NCBI GenBank assembly: GCA_001247695.2
Contig: LGRX02015961.1
Span: 1-36,602 of the forward strand
Origin: Cymbomonas tetramitiformis
Lineage: Eukaryota > Chlorophyta > Pyramimonadophyceae > Pyramimonadales > Pyramimonadaceae
Direction: 5' to 3'
Length of the DNA: 36,602 nt
In this document: positions 36,228 to 36,602 of the stretch, piece after piece
How the letters are laid out: every line of letters begins with the position of its first letter
How positions within the stretch are numbered: position 1 is the stretch's first letter
Made by a program: the position numbers and the translations under genes
Notes under the pieces: model-generated
Databases searched by the model: none
What the model saw: the letters and a program-made list of their open reading frames with translations, nothing else
Told to the model about the DNA's origin: nothing

Positions 36228-36350
36228 GCCCCGAAGAGGCCGTGGAGCGGCGCAGCAGCGGCGCCTGCCAAAGTGTCAGCGGATGCGGCGAAGCTGGGGG
36301 CGGGCGGGGCCGCGATGCCGGCCATGCTGAATGTCGGCGCTCACGCCAAG
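36228..36350 (+). CDS. Candidate exon ending CCAAG|GTGCGG
   Basis: 41 codons: APKRPWSGAAAAPAKVSAD, then AAKLGAGGAAMPAMLNVGAHAK. Phase 0 at both ends, acceptor GACGCAG. Same Ala/Gly-rich style as the other candidate exons; probably the same gene continuing beyond the window. Confidence 0.35.
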
Positions 36351-36493
36351 GTGCGGCTGTGCTTCCTCTTATGTGTTTGCATCGCATCTGTCTCGAGGGT
36401 GCCTGGCAGCGCCGGGGTGCTCCGCCGCGAGCTTGGGTCCCCCTCTCTGAGTCTGGGCCCTTCCCGCCCCTCCCATCCACATGTTCCCTGCTC

Positions 36494-36602
36494 CGGCTCC
36501 GCCTGCCACGGGACACAGCTCCGTTCCCTCCGCTTCCCCCACCGCTTCATCCCAGTATAAAAGTACGACCGGCTCCGCACCGCCACGGGGCACGGCTCCG
36601 TT
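36494..36602. repeat. 34-bp direct repeat with a TATAAAAG between the copies
   Basis: CCGGCTCCGCCTGCCACGGG and CCGGCTCCGCACCGCCACGG start similar segments at 36494 and 36569; the second is cut by the window end. TATAAAAG at 36556-36563 fits a core promoter, but no transcript start can be shown. Confidence 0.4.

Overview
Eukaryotic nuclear DNA, made almost entirely of mobile elements up to about 28 kb, followed by a GC-rich stretch from about 29 kb to the end that looks like host gene territory. The evidence for a eukaryote is spliceosomal introns with GT...AG borders, two Ty3/gypsy-type LTR retrotransposons (one with a chromodomain), a Mutator-like transposase gene with introns, hAT-type and TA-flanked miniature elements, and a PHD finger. 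An alga is my best guess. Ty3 or other retrotransposons carrying C5-cytosine DNA methyltransferases are known from charophyte algae and dinoflagellates. No rRNA, tRNA or CRISPR array was seen, and the species cannot be named from sequence alone.

Layout. 1-495: a 20-bp tandem repeat and related dispersed TTCAGGGCCTGAA-type repeats. 685-2130: weak minus-strand open frames, interrupted by a miniature inverted-repeat element (1183-1521) and a 75-bp hairpin array (1886-2090). 2410-3860: about nine copies of a degenerate repeat with a CCAGGGG...CCCCTGG core. 4066-12762: three overlapping ORFs of a Ty3/gypsy-like retroelement, in order gag - protease | half an RT - RNase H - C5 DNA methyltransferase | integrase - PHD finger - second SAM-methyltransferase-like fold. 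This is the most interesting object in the window. Its RT lacks the N-terminal half, including motif A, so this copy is defective. 12800-13751: a small LTR element (212-bp LTRs, GGGGA target duplication) inserted in a purine tract at the end of that retroelement.

14004-27331: a Mutator-like transposase gene (three exons, one frameshift) split by a 10.9-kb LTR retrotransposon (16037-26962, TSD TCAAT). That retrotransposon is a chromovirus: gag, a GGGAAAC slip site, PR-RT-RH-INT with an 84-bp intron, then a chromodomain. It in turn contains two non-autonomous hAT-like insertions with perfect 8-bp target duplications (24859-25394, which cuts the integrase from the chromodomain, and 25720-26575). 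A foldback element follows at 27428-27709. The nesting gives a relative order: Mutator gene first, chromovirus second, hAT elements last.

28-29 kb has no gene I can support. 29-36.6 kb is GC-rich and carries a series of plus-strand Ala/Gly/Pro-rich open segments that each end in phase 0 at a good splice donor. I read these as candidate exons of one large gene of unknown function, with introns holding a 45-bp minisatellite (33250-33650), a 235-bp tandem repeat (35186-35850) and strong hairpins near 36.0 kb.

How the parts work together: within the first retroelement, reverse transcription, integration, chromatin reading (PHD) and DNA methylation (C5 enzyme, plus a possible second methyltransferase) are encoded side by side. 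This suggests an element that marks its own or neighbouring DNA. All functional statements are inferred from motifs read by eye; no database search was run.
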